Shown: piece by piece, positions 23,320 to 34,202 of the stretch
Numbering within the stretch: the first letter of the stretch is position 1
Layout: every line of letters begins with the position of its first letter
Origin: Bemisia tabaci
Taxonomy: Eukaryota; Arthropoda; Insecta; Hemiptera; Aleyrodidae
NCBI RefSeq assembly: GCF_918797505.1
Contig: NC_092798.1
Coordinates: 12,909,501 to 12,973,500, forward strand
Length of the DNA: 64,000 nt
Reading direction: 5' to 3'
The notes under the pieces: generated by a model
Database searches by the model: none
Told to the model about the DNA's origin: nothing
The model's input: only the letters and a program-made list of their open reading frames with translations
Made by a program: the position numbers and the translations under genes

Positions 23320-23400
23320 GCTTCCTTTCTTCTTCTTTCATCTGTTCCTTTCCTCTTTCTTCTTCCTTTCTTTCTTCTTCTTCTCTTCTTCTTTCTTTCC
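23320..23400. repeat. TTC/TTTC microsatellite
   Basis: Pyrimidine-rich runs of ttcttctttc-type units just upstream of PEBP-B; they create a spurious serine/leucine-rich ORF. Confidence 0.8.
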
Positions 23401-23745
23401 TAATAAATGGGGAAGTATGCTCCCTAAGCTCTCCCCCCCCCTTAGCTCCGCCTTAGTATATATTGATTTTAATCCGCAATTAAAATTGAATCTAATTGTA
23501 AAGCGAAAAATCTATGAGTACCTATATGCGCCTAGGGTAAATTGATGTAATGAGGGTTATCAGAGAGATAATGATGAGGGACGAATAATTTTTATTGCGA
23601 GTACTGAAATATTTGCTGCGATTAAAAAACAGAATGGTTCATTCATCTTTCAAATATCAAAGTCTAATTTTGAGCTCTATATTTTTCAGTGGGACCAAGT
23701 TTATGAAAATAATTCATAAGGCAAGCTGATACAAAGGATAATTAA

Positions 23746-26700
23746 ATGTCCTTACACTGCCCAAACTTGGGGTTGGGGTATGTCCTCTCAACTGCATGTA
23801 TTTTGGTGTTGTTCCTCGTCACAAACTTTTCACTGGCGGATGATGGAATCCTGGACGAGATGCCTAAAAAGGAAAGGATTAAGATGTTGAAGCAATGGAA
23901 AATAATTCCCGAATGTATTTTCATTAAACCACGTCACGAGGTTCTGGTACGATAAACAATTGCATTCAAAGTTCTAACTGTAATTACATGTAACTGTGCC
24001 CGTCCAGATGACAATTAATAAGGGCCTCCGTAAGCGGAAGATAATATTTCAGGAAATCTTTGTTTTTCAAGAGACGGCCAAAAATTAGATTTAAGTTCCG
24101 ACTATGCTGAAAAAATCCTCTGCTTTGTCCAATCGGGTAAATTACAAACAGCTCCCCGTACCATAAGAGGACTTTCAAAAATACTTTTCATTTCTTCTTT
24201 ACAAGTTTATGTAAAAGTTATTTTCCTTTTTCACCGTTTTTTAAATTATTTTTTTGCTTGCACCGCGACTCACAGCCGTATCAACCAGAGGCGGATCCAG
24301 CAATGTGGCAGCACCGGATTGCCTCTATTTAAATCTGTGCTAAATGATCGATTCTTGTCGGAGCACCTGGCCCCTCCAAGAATCGATACATTTCATACGT
24401 TTAAATGGAAGAAAGACAATGTTGCCAATGTTCTGGATCCGCCAATGCTATCGACCGAGTAGATTTGTCGGAAGATGCCTTATCTCGAACATGATGAGAG
24501 TTAATGAGTATAATCAGACGTAAAGCTGTAATTTACTTGTTTTTCCACAGGTAAAGCACGAGGGTGATATTCCCATCAAATTTGGTACAGAAGTGAAACC
24601 TGCAGCAGACATGGCATGGCTCACTCAGAATATGCGTTGGAACAACACACCAGAAGACCTAAAAGTTTACTACTCTGCGATGCTAGTAGGTATGGAAGTA
24701 TTGGCAAAAACGTCTGTGTGTAACATAGAGTGTTAGAGATACACCTCTTCAAAATCGCCCCTCTACTCTATGCATGCCCTCATTAAACGAGACCTTGAAA
24801 TTTGTAAATAGAAATGTAGCACAAACAAATCAGTGATTGATAATACATCTTGAAATTAAGCCCGAGATTTAAAAAAAAAGATTTGTTTGGCAAAAAAGAA
24901 AACAATAGTTTGCGTTAATTGGCAATTCAAGTTTATTCAACTTAAACCATGGTTTCACATCGAACGAGATATCATTACTACTTTGCAAATAAATTTACTG
25001 ACCTCCAGTTCTCTCAAAAGTTAGTCAGGAAATAAAATGATCAAGGCCCTATTGAACTTGGTCCACGTGAATGTGTGTTTTTTTTACTCAGATAATTATT
25101 CGAACTCCTCGATATTTTTGTTACCTGTGCAACACAGACAACATTTGAAAACATGTTCATTGTTCACAACATTATTTTTCAGTCCAAGCAAAGCTTACGG
25201 GCCGAAAAAAAAAAATGTGTATCATTCTTCGAATAGATAACTTTTCGCGCTCTCCGGTAAGTTTGTTGCATAAGCGACGAATTGTAGGCAAACTTAAAAT
25301 GGAAGATTTGCCCTACTGCCTTCATGGCACCGTAAATGGATCAGTCAAAGCATGTGGAGCGATATTGAAGTGAAGTTTTTCAGTAGATGTTCTATTCACT
25401 TCATTTGTATTCTAAGGAAAATTCGTCGCCTATGAGCTGAAAACGAAGGCGAACTCCTGGTGAACTATATCCGTAAAAAATTGGGAAGGATCTAAAATTC
25501 CTGCTACATGAAATGCATTGAAGAGGTACTGTTTTGTGATAAATGTTGGTTTCAAAACCGAGAAAATACGGTTAACTATGCAATTTGAGATAAATTGATG
25601 GCGGTAGGAGCTAATAAAACCTCTTTTTTCGCCATTTAGAATCATTTGCATCCACCATTTTTTTCGCCCGGAAAAGCTCCATGAAGCCTAAGATAACGTA
25701 TTCGGTGACCATGGATATATACGCAGTCTAATGACCGTAGATCATGATATTAAATTATATCCTAGCTTTGCTTTCAGTGACAGGGTATAACGCTCGTACA
25801 AGTTATCTTCTCCGCATGTAAGTCAAGATGGCTAATTATACCGGAATCAAGAAGCTTATAAGATATGCTATAAAATCATATCTTTTCTTTAGGTCTAGAT
25901 GAGCCCTCAGTTCAGACTCCAAACCACCGTGAATATTTATACTGGCTGGTGACAAACATTCCAGGAAACAGAATTGCGGAATGTCATATTATTGCTGAAT
26001 ATCAACGTCCCAATCCAGACGCAAATACAGGTTTGTGATTTCTGTTATCATAACTATTACTATATTAACATGCTATATATACCGCTTCCGTGCGCTCTGC
26101 GACACCCAACCGACACTGATAGCGATCCTGCCAAAACTCCCACGGCAAATCACACCTCATTTCCTGCCTTTATTCCATCAATCCACGATTTGACAGGTGT
26201 CCTCTACGTTTTCTACTCGGAAGGCCCCAATCCAGAACCTTTTTAGTCAACCTATTATCTGGCATCCTTTCGCATGCCCACATCAGTGGCCGAATTTTGT
26301 CGGCCCTTTCATACAGAAATGCAACATCCATCGATGAGTCCAAACCACACCACCGGCCAATCAGAAGCGCTAAGCAGGACTTTGGTGCAGCCGAGACTCG
26401 TCCTAAGTATATTTGAGTACGGTGGAAGGACCGATGAAATTCGGCCCCAGACGAGCTGTTTCGTGAAAATGTAATGCATTATGTTCTTTTCGACGCCCAT
26501 GATTTCACGTCTACAATCTATAAACTTTTTAAAAATGTTCAATGGTTAAACAATGTTTATCGGCAATTACCGGCAATTACTAGAGATGGATGCAACAAAC
26601 TCATGAAACTACGCTTTTTGACCTTAACACTTAAAACAGTCGTACGAGATATTTCATTTCTGTTTGGCATTTTGGGCTATGCATTTGTCTCAGCTGACTG

Positions 26701-28018
26701 TTTGCCACTTCTCTAAGCAAAAGTATCGATTTTCAATTTTTGCATTTCTGAACACTATGGTCCCTTTCCCGTGCTTTTTAAAACTTTAATTTAATTTGTA
26801 TAACTTTTCTAGTTTTGTTTTCCCTCAATATGTTCTAGCCAAAACACCACACTTTCACCATATTTTAATGTGAAGGAAATCTCTGATATGTCAATTTTAT
26901 GTCATCAAAAGGAAATTTTTTCCCAAGGCATAGAAAGTAGTGATTCGGGAGGGACTATCAAATATGGAATCAGCATATGCTATGATATTGTGATGCATTT
27001 TCATTAAAGTCACAATGAAGCAAATCCAAAATGTTTCGAAAATTATTCTCTGAGTTTTGAACGCAACGACGATGGTATACATGTCATGTCATGTTTGAGA
27101 GGAAGCAGTACCAAGAAATCTAAATTTCTGTGACATTTTGGTAATATTTACAATGTATAAAACTAGATGCTATCAAATGGTACAGAAACGAAAAGTATTT
27201 GTTGGTTTTACCGCATTGGAATCAAAATCATAAATGATCTCACATTGAATGAATATTTGGTAATTTTAAGTAATTTAGATACCCACGTCTTTTTTATAGG
27301 TTTGCATCGGTATGTGTACATAGTTTACCGTCAACCATGTGGGAAGATGATCTACAAAGAAAAACACATTGATGTGGGGTAATTATAATTTTAATTTAAT
27401 TATTAATTATGATTATATGTCACTAATTTAATACATTTAGATTTATACATTTCTTACACCTCCTACCAGATTTTGCAGTATCGCTTTGCGTATTCTCTAA
27501 TTTTGAAGTTCACCTTTTTTGACACGAGAGTTGGCATTCATTAATTCCTGGGATCAAATTGCCATTAATAGGTGCTTTATTTGCCAAAAAGCGATAGGCT
27601 AATATTGATCAAAGTCTTGATTTACGATTACATTTTTGCAAAAGTTTTTCTGAATGAAGAAATAAGTGAAATAATGTTATTAGGATTTTTGCGGTGAAAA
27701 TCGACTTACAACAATCGAAAATAATATGAATACACCTTATTTAAAGTTAAGTTTATGATAAAATGATAGAGAATTAAAAACGTTCATATAAAACATTCAA
27801 TTAATATATTATCTGTATTCAAATTTCCGTCTTTATCTTGAGATTCTGATTGATTTTGTCCGTAAGATATTACACTTATACATTTCCATTTTTCTCGCAG
27901 AGACATCGTGCCCAGGTATAATTTTTCAAACCGGATATTTGCAGACAAGTACGGATATGCAGGGCCTTATGCTGTTAATTTCTTTACCACTAAGTCTCCT
28001 TCGCCCCAATACACATAG
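23746..28018 (+). CDS. PEBP-B: secreted phosphatidylethanolamine-binding-like protein
   Basis: Exons 23746-23946, 24551-24689, 25893-26030, 27300-27378 and 27901-28018 join in frame (phases 0, 1, 1, 2) to 224 aa plus TAG. Residues 1-33 contain a strong hydrophobic core (ILVLFLVTNFSLA), a signal peptide. PEBP features: KIIPECIFIKPRHEV, VGLDEPS at the DPDxP position, EYLYWLVTNIPGN, GLHRYVYIVYRQP (intact GxHRY) and the ending IFADKYGYAGPYAVNFFTTK. Donors are gtacga, gtatgg, gtttgt and gtaatt; acceptors have pyrimidine tracts (tttttccacag, tcttttctttag). Intron 2 is 1.2 kb, intron 3 is 1.3 kb, and intron 1 contains a 162 bp hAT-like MITE. The best-preserved pocket motifs of the left cluster are here. 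Ligand and tissue are unknown. Confidence 0.88.
24286..24447. repeat. hAT-like MITE (CAGAGGCGGATCCAG ends)
   Basis: A 162 bp element in PEBP-B intron 1 with ends cagaggcggatccagcaatg and attgttctggatccgccaatg-type (aatgttctggatccgcc). The flanks gtatcaac and ctatcgac match at 6 of 8 positions, fitting a decayed 8 bp target duplication. It is related by its ends to the element at 43891-44151. Confidence 0.75.
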
Positions 28019-28334
28019 GTTCAAGTGTCGAAAAACATTTGCATCAACAGCAACGCGTTTGAGGTACGCTGTACTGCTTCATTGTTCTGTAATAATTCTG
28101 CTGCGTAATAGACTTAAGCAATTTCGGTCCTTCCGTGCTAATCAAAAGACCCTTTCTCATTAATAAATATATTTGTGATACTTAAAAAATAATCATTTTT
28201 TTTAAAAATCATGGTCTTGTCGACATCATCGCGATGCACTATTCTCGTTACTACGTCATGTACTTAAGGTACTTTAAGTATTTGACCAATCACATCTGGC
28301 AAGTAAGGTACATTTCGTAACACTAAGTCTAATC

Positions 28335-29092
28335 TTTTATCTACGCGAGTATAAATATTAAAGCCTAACAGAGCGGAGCGGCGTGCTGCCAGCGCGAGAG
28401 GCTCACTGGCGCCCACAAACCTAAGTGGATACTTCACGCATTGCACAATGCTTGAAGTATCCACTTAGGTTTGTAGGCGCCTATACGCGTTTCGCGCTGG
28501 CCGCCCGCTCTCCGTGCGGCGGCGCTTGAAGCAACTATTTCACAACAGAGGTATTGCACAGAATTATGCGAAATTGAACGTATTAAGAATGACAGGCATC
28601 CTTTAAAAGTACAGATCTTTCCTCGCAAAATAAATCAAGATACTTATCGTACACAGGAAAAATCTAAGAGCCTTTAGCTGAGGCAAATATAGAGGTTCAT
28701 CCGGTTCAGGTATAACGAGGTGGGAATTTCTTGAAAGATAATGAAGTCCATTTACACCAAAGAGTTGTAGAGAGTTTTAGTGAATTTTGCCTCATGGAAT
28801 TGACGCTCCCCCATTTTTACCAAAACTCTCAACTATATCATTCTCCGTTGGACCAAACAGACAAAACAAAAAAAACAAGCACACCCTCATTCCTCCAAGA
28901 CATTTTACATTTTCATCCAAAAACGTCATGAGCAATTGTCGTTTGTACTTAACATTTACATGTGGGCCAATTAACTTTGGGTCTCAACTGTCACGTGGAC
29001 CAAAACTCCCGTGCCGAAAAAACGCGTGGACGTAAATTACTGGAAAAAACAGCTGCGCGGACAAAAAATCGTTGACGAAATGTCCTATAACC
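28335..29092 (-). mobile_element. Shorter relative (copy B) of the 2.2 kb TIR element, inverted
   Basis: About 760 bp, reverse complement of copy C (59993-60720) and of the left part of copy A. It ends at ggttatagg (minus strand) near 29092 and carries the palindromic module cacaaacctaagtggatact / agtatccacttaggtttgta at 28407-28485. It lacks the second terminal repeat found in copy A. Confidence 0.8.
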
Positions 29093-29453
29093 CACTACCC
29101 AGCCGATTACGAACCGCGAGTTTCGGATGTTTGGACGGAGGGGGGGGGGGGGGGGCCTTGTTAAATGGACGCCGCACAGGAAAAAAATCAACATTTATCA
29201 AGGTGTTTGAGATTGCTTTAAATGTCCGGACGTTAAAGAACACTGGACGCTGACGAAAACACCAGCATTTTGAGGAAAATACGTTGACAGAAATCTATGG
29301 ACAGGAATAGATGGACAGGAATAGATGGACATATGTATATATACCCCTTCAGTTGATGTATTTTCGTCCACTTATTGTTTTTTGCGTCTACGTTTTGAGT
29401 TTTAACTCTCCACATTTAAATCAATATTGCAGAATGTCGAACGCGACGATAAA

Positions 29454-29703
29454 TGAGGGGCATGTAGGACGAGGCGCATAAGTGTAATTTTTGAAAACAT
29501 TGGGATATTTATTATTTCCAGTAAAACTAGTCGTCGTGAATGTTTTGTAAAAAATGCGCTACGAAATTCCAATTTTTAAGCATCCAAAAATCAGTATGAA
29601 CATTCTTTTTCCCACAAGGATCTATGTGATTTCGAAACTTTAAACACGTATTTCTCGAAATAGCAAGTACTATACGCATGCGCCTTGTCCTCCAAATCCC
29701 TCA
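29454..29703. repeat. MITE family I copy 2
   Basis: Inverted ends: tgaggggcatgtaggacgag then gcgcataagtgta on the left, and atacgcatgcgccttgtcct then ccaaatccctca on the right. The interior is more diverged than in copies 1 and 3. Confidence 0.8.
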
Positions 29704-30110
29704 AATGTTACAAATGAGGTCCAAATTGATGTTTCTATTTTTTACGGAGCACCCTTCAGATAATTAACTTATTTTACTACGGTCGACACACGGTAAACTT
29801 GCGCTTTTTTCAGATTTTTGATCTGGGAGGAATCGAATACCAACATCATCTCCCAATCACCTTTCTTTTTCGAGACTTTTGCGGGATTTTACTGCAAGAC
29901 ATTTTCTAGGTAGTCGGCGGAAGTAATGGCTTACTCTATGTCCGTCTTTCCTACCGGAGGTTTAAAAAATTAAAGAAGTGAAATTGTTTTTTCAAGTAGT
30001 TACTTCAGTAATCTGACCACTATTTTTCTGCCTAGATTTTAGTTTTCTTCATTAAAAGTGAATGTTCAAAGCTTCGGCGAAATTTGAAGGAGACCGGCTA
30101 CTGATCTGCG

Positions 30111-32402
30111 TCAATTTTTTAGAATCTCTCCGATGAAAACGAGAAAACTTGCAAACAACCCCACACTGAGAAAGATGAATGCCGATTGCAAATCGTTCAA
30201 ACTATAAGCTCGAGGCCCCTTGTTATCTTTTTCAATCAGAGTAGCATATAGCGGATCCGTGTCGTATAATTCATCAAGCAATCGCCCGCTGAGTCCTGTT
30301 TCATATAATCGATGTATCAATAGATTGAATTCATCGCGAAGAAATGAGAATTTCAGCATCGGAAAAATGAATGGGAAATTTGTCAGGCACTCTTTCATCA
30401 GATGATACTCTGTTTCGCGTGCTCGCAACGCGCGAGGTAAAATAACACCCTGCTTCGACACGAGGAAAAAAGGAATATGCAGCAGAAAAGCATCCACCTC
30501 CGCAATGATCAACTCATTTTTCCGCACCTCAGCGGACTCAGCGGTTCCAAAGGTCAGATTTGACGTATTCCCACCCTCAGTGAGTGATGAGTTACGTTCT
30601 AAAAAGTCCAAAACTAATACAGCATCGCTGTACTCCAAACTGTCAGTGAGTCTTGCCCTCAAATTGTTGGATAACCTCAGTTGGTCAAACAAATTATAGA
30701 CAGCTCGGATGTCCCATGTTTGGATAAACAAATTTGTTTGTTCCAGGTCCCCTAAACTGTCAATCTCTGGATACTTCTCTGTGCGGCTCAGTAAGGTCGT
30801 CATGCGACTTAAAAATACGGTGGAGATGATGATGGCTGAAAAACTGAAGAGGGTGAAGAGGATTTTTCCCGTGTGCAATCGGCCCAGACGTAGGGTCGGT
30901 GGGCTGCCGCATATGAAATACGCGTAAACGGTCAACAGCGAAGAGGTATCTCTATAATGATCGGTTTCTGTCTCTGAATAGAGACGGCGGAACACTTCGC
31001 ACTGAAAATATTGGAATGCGTATTGAACTGCAACAAATAAAATTATAGTGATGAGAACGAGAGCCCAGATTAGGGGCGTGAAACTCCTGAAAAGGACCAA
31101 ACTTTGAGGAATAAATGCACTGTGCGGAGTGACAATACAGACAGCACCTGAGCCAAAGGCGGGAGAGAAATCAAGTTGTGAGAGATCGCTCCCTTCAAAA
31201 GCAAGTCCGAATTCAAAAGAGTAGAGGGCTACATCAAATTTTATGTTGATAATATCTTCAATTCCGTCTGGGTGGTCTGCACCAGTAGCCACCATGTAAT
31301 CAGACACCTCCATATTCACTTGTTCGAAAGTGCAATTTAAAGATTTCCCCAACTGTAGGAGGAAAGGCTTCAATAGCATAATCCACTGGTCCCATCCAGG
31401 AATAACTGCAGTCTTTATTCTGCTAGAGCTGTGGACATTTGCGAAAAATCTTACAGGTTTTTGATGCATATTTTTTAGAGAAAAATCAAAAAATCCCACA
31501 TCGGCGTCGCTTTCGTACGGAAGAATACTTTCCGTGAATGGGTCGTATCTTTCACAGTGTTCGGGGTGGCAAATGACGGTTTTCCACCCTTTGAACAAGC
31601 GCCAAAATAATTTGAAGCAGAAAATTCGATCGTCCCAGGTACTTTTCATTCTGATGTTGTGGGACTCGTTAGTCAACCCATAGGTATTGGTGTCAAAATT
31701 CCCCGGTATAATTTTAGTTCTGGGCTCAAGTATACTTAGATTAGAATGTTTTAAGATAAATATAAGGTAGTTTTGTGAGTTCCAAATGTCGTTCAGATGC
31801 ACACCACGGGTTAGATTTGTTACTGTGTCCGTTAAAAATGCGGCACTATTAAGTTCAGCTGACGTTATTTTTAATTCCTCATCGCATGATCTCCCTATTT
31901 GAGGAAAAAGCAAACGACCATCGACCATGACGCAATAATTTGTCGAATTCCCTGCAAACTTATTGCCATAACCGTGAAGCACTGATAAGTTAAAAGGAGG
32001 ACCCGACGCTGATACATCTGTAACTGGATATCCATTTCGCAGAATTGAGTGAAAAAACAAATTCAGCAATTCATCCAAATCGTCCAGAAAGAAACTGATG
32101 ATTTTAGGGTTGGGATTTTTTACTTGATTGATGAATTTGGAGTGGTGTGCTATTAGACGAGTCTGAATCGAGGAGTGGTGGGTTTGCTGAAGTAATTGGG
32201 AGATTTGAGGATTTGAGTTGGAATTTATGATATAAACCAATCTAAGATCTGAATGTTTAACTATTTTATGCAGTACATCAAATTCTAGTGAAAGCTGAGG
32301 CTCTGAATCTTGACACAAAATCGAATTCAGCCGTAACGACCCTTGCAAATTAAATACTGCCGGTATCGGTAAAATAAAAATCAAATTGAAATATTTGCAC
32401 AT
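30111..32402 (-). CDS. Divergent ionotropic receptor (IR), intronless
   Basis: A single uninterrupted frame. I take the ATG at 32402 (MCKYFNLIFILPIPAVFNL, signal-peptide-like), giving 763 aa; an in-frame ATG at 32486 would add 28 residues with no hydrophobic start. Layout, numbered from that upstream ATG: extracellular N-terminal domain to about 330; split ligand-binding lobes around 350-460 and 570-755; first membrane helix about 470-490 (PLIWALVLITIILFVAVQYA); pore loop about 515-535; second helix about 541-562 (KILFTLFSFSAIIISTVFLS); last helix about 766-788 near the C-terminus. This is the channel topology of the insect IR branch of ionotropic glutamate receptors, which act as odour, taste or humidity/temperature receptors with co-receptors. 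I do not see the conserved arginine/threonine/aspartate glutamate contacts clearly, and similarity is at fold level, so a lineage-specific divergent IR is likely. Stop TAA at 30111-30113. Confidence 0.88.
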   Translation of the reverse strand: MCKYFNLIFILPIPAVFNLQGSLRLNSILCQDSEPQLSLEFDVLHKIVKHSDLRLVYIINSNSNPQISQLLQQTHHSSIQTRLIAHHSKFINQVKNPNPKIISFFLDDLDELLNLFFHSILRNGYPVTDVSASGPPFNLSVLHGYGNKFAGNSTNYCVMVDGRLLFPQIGRSCDEELKITSAELNSAAFLTDTVTNLTRGVHLNDIWNSQNYLIFILKHSNLSILEPRTKIIPGNFDTNTYGLTNESHNIRMKSTWDDRIFCFKLFWRLFKGWKTVICHPEHCERYDPFTESILPYESDADVGFFDFSLKNMHQKPVRFFANVHSSSRIKTAVIPGWDQWIMLLKPFLLQLGKSLNCTFEQVNMEVSDYMVATGADHPDGIEDIINIKFDVALYSFEFGLAFEGSDLSQLDFSPAFGSGAVCIVTPHSAFIPQSLVLFRSFTPLIWALVLITIILFVAVQYAFQYFQCEVFRRLYSETETDHYRDTSSLLTVYAYFICGSPPTLRLGRLHTGKILFTLFSFSAIIISTVFLSRMTTLLSRTEKYPEIDSLGDLEQTNLFIQTWDIRAVYNLFDQLRLSNNLRARLTDSLEYSDAVLVLDFLERNSSLTEGGNTSNLTFGTAESAEVRKNELIIAEVDAFLLHIPFFLVSKQGVILPRALRARETEYHLMKECLTNFPFIFPMLKFSFLRDEFNLLIHRLYETGLSGRLLDELYDTDPLYATLIEKDNKGPRAYSLNDLQSAFIFLSVGLFASFLVFIGEILKN

Positions 32403-33341
32403 CTTACGTGGTGAAACAAAACTCACTTGACGCCGCAGTTGATTTAACTTCAAATAATTTAATGAACGATGAACTTGAATGCTCAAAAAAGCATCACTAA
32501 ACTAAAAATGGGGTGGGGGGTCAAGAAAAATGAATAGAATTGAATTTGAGCGTGAATAAGAGAAAAGCAAATTCGACCCTACCGCTGTGAAGTGCACTAA
32601 TTATAGACTAAAATACAATCGAAAGACCATCACACGAATGAATCTCTCAGTTTATGCGCAGTGTCCTTGTAACTTTCTGTTAATTTAAATTATATATACG
32701 TGTTCTATTTTCCTGACACGTATCTACAGACTTTCGAGCCTCGCAAAACACTCACGAGGTAATGAGGAAAATCATACGGATATGGGTTAAGAATGTGATG
32801 GACAAGTTTTTCCGTAGCAGCAAGACACCAACATGACTGACTGGTATAAATCGGTTTCTTCGGACTCCACGAGCTATATTGAACCGAGAAGAAATCATGG
32901 TAGAAAATCTAATCTAAAAAGGAGGAGTCGCGATTTGGGCTGAAGTCAGCTCCTCCACAGGATCAGGAAATTTTTGGATGTTTGGCAGTTAACAATGCAA
33001 CTAGTCAAGTATTCTTACTTACATTGAAGTTCAGATTCATCTCCAAATTTTAGCAAGAATAAGGCATTGCTACTGTAAGAGAGAATTCTGTGTAATAATG
33101 TGAAATAGTATTCATCCAAATAGTAGTTCACAATTTCAGGCTGCTTGAAGGAACATTTGTCTTGGAAACTTCAGCATGTCATAAATTACAAAATTTTCAA
33201 CGTTTTAACATTTGAATACACGAGGAGAATTTGAAGAGGAAAAAACAAGGAAAATTCGTATATTTGATGGGTCCTCCCTCCCCCAAATATTGAAACTTGT
33301 CAGCTCCTCGTCATAAATTTACCAAATTTTGTAGACCATAA

Positions 33342-33764
33342 GGCCTTGTCTCCACGGGACGTTTTCATGGGATTTGTCCCAAGTTCGAATCGCAGGAATG
33401 AAACTTCTGGGATTTTTCCCAGTGACCGTCTCCACGGGACGGGGTTCATACAGTCCTGCGACTAGTTTTCGCGGGAAGATAAATTGGTTAAAGTCGAGTA
33501 TTTAACCGGGATTAAAATAATAATTGCACTCAATTGACAATTAGACACATTATTTTAACTAAACAAACATTAACAATGTAGTAATGAATAAAATATCGCA
33601 CAATTCGTTTTCACTTCTTCTTCTTCTCTCAGTGGGTCCTAGGGGTACAAACAAGTACCATACTTACTGGGAAAAATATTGATTAACTCAATATTTTTCC
33701 CAACTTCGTAAGTGGGATTTTTCCCTGGGACAAATCTCGTGAAACGGCTCGTGGAGACAAGGCC
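33342..33764. repeat. PIF/Harbinger-like MITE with TAA duplication
   Basis: A 423 bp element with ends GGCCTTGTCTCCACGGGAC and CTCGTGGAGACAAGGCC, flanked by TAA at 33339-33341 and 33765-33767. The phrase gtctccacgggac occurs again about 50 bp inside. TAA duplication and GGCC-type ends fit the PIF/Harbinger superfamily. No ORF. Confidence 0.8.
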
Positions 33765-33828
33765 TAATTTGACTATTTACCTGAGCATTTGATAAAATGT
33801 ATAAATTAATAATGTATAGGACTCACTT

Positions 33829-33950
33829 GCACTTTTTATTAATCAAGATTGAACGCGTTTCGAGGGCTCTGCTGTCATCCTCAGCGAGGCAGTCTCATCC
33901 TCACGGCAGATCCTTCGAAACGTGTTCAATTTTAATAAAACAAAAAGTGC
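33829..33950. repeat. Small hairpin MITE
   Basis: 122 bp with inverted ends gcactttttattaatcaaga / aaaacaaaaagtgc and gaacgcgtttcga / tcgaaacgtgttc. Confidence 0.7.
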
Positions 33951-34202
33951 AAAAAGTTTTCAGGTTCAGTTAATTTTATTGTTACTATTTTTAACATACG
34001 GGTTCTTGGTATAAACTTTGAATATCTGAGATTATTTCTTTGGTCATTATTAATTACGGTATTTCTACGGTTGATTTCACTTCCTGTTATTATTTCACAT
34101 TATTATATTTTAAATATCGAACTTGTGCTGACTTCATAAGTGTTTCCATCCGATAGAATGCCTGATTTGACTATTCGTCTGTGACAGACACACCATGAAG
34201 GG

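Larger units (their letters stand above)
21984..23745. other. Intergenic region between divergent PEBP-E and PEBP-B
   Basis: Contains a T tract of about 60 bp (22054-22116) just upstream of PEBP-E, a family III MITE (22267-22541), a G-rich stretch near 22860 and a TTC/TTCT microsatellite (about 23320-23400). The 5' regions of both genes must lie here; I could not identify defined promoter elements. Confidence 0.5.
28019..30110. other. Intergenic region between PEBP-B and the receptor gene
   Basis: Largely repeats: copy B of the TIR-related element (28335-29092), a G-run of about 19 at 29138-29156, tandem atggacaggaat units near 29290-29330, and a family I MITE (29454-29703). No further gene was seen. 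Confidence 0.55.
32403..34202. other. Intergenic region between receptor and UGT genes
   Basis: Upstream DNA of the receptor, which should hold its promoter, followed by a Harbinger-like MITE (33342-33764) and a small hairpin MITE (33829-33950), then the 3' flank of the UGT gene. No ORF of interest. Confidence 0.5.

Noticed and set aside
30220..30927. Plus-strand ORFs of 60-70 codons
   Set aside because: Shadows of the ionotropic receptor coding strand.
32403..32486. Earlier in-frame start of the receptor
   Set aside because: It adds 28 residues with no hydrophobic leader ahead of a good signal peptide; possible but less likely.
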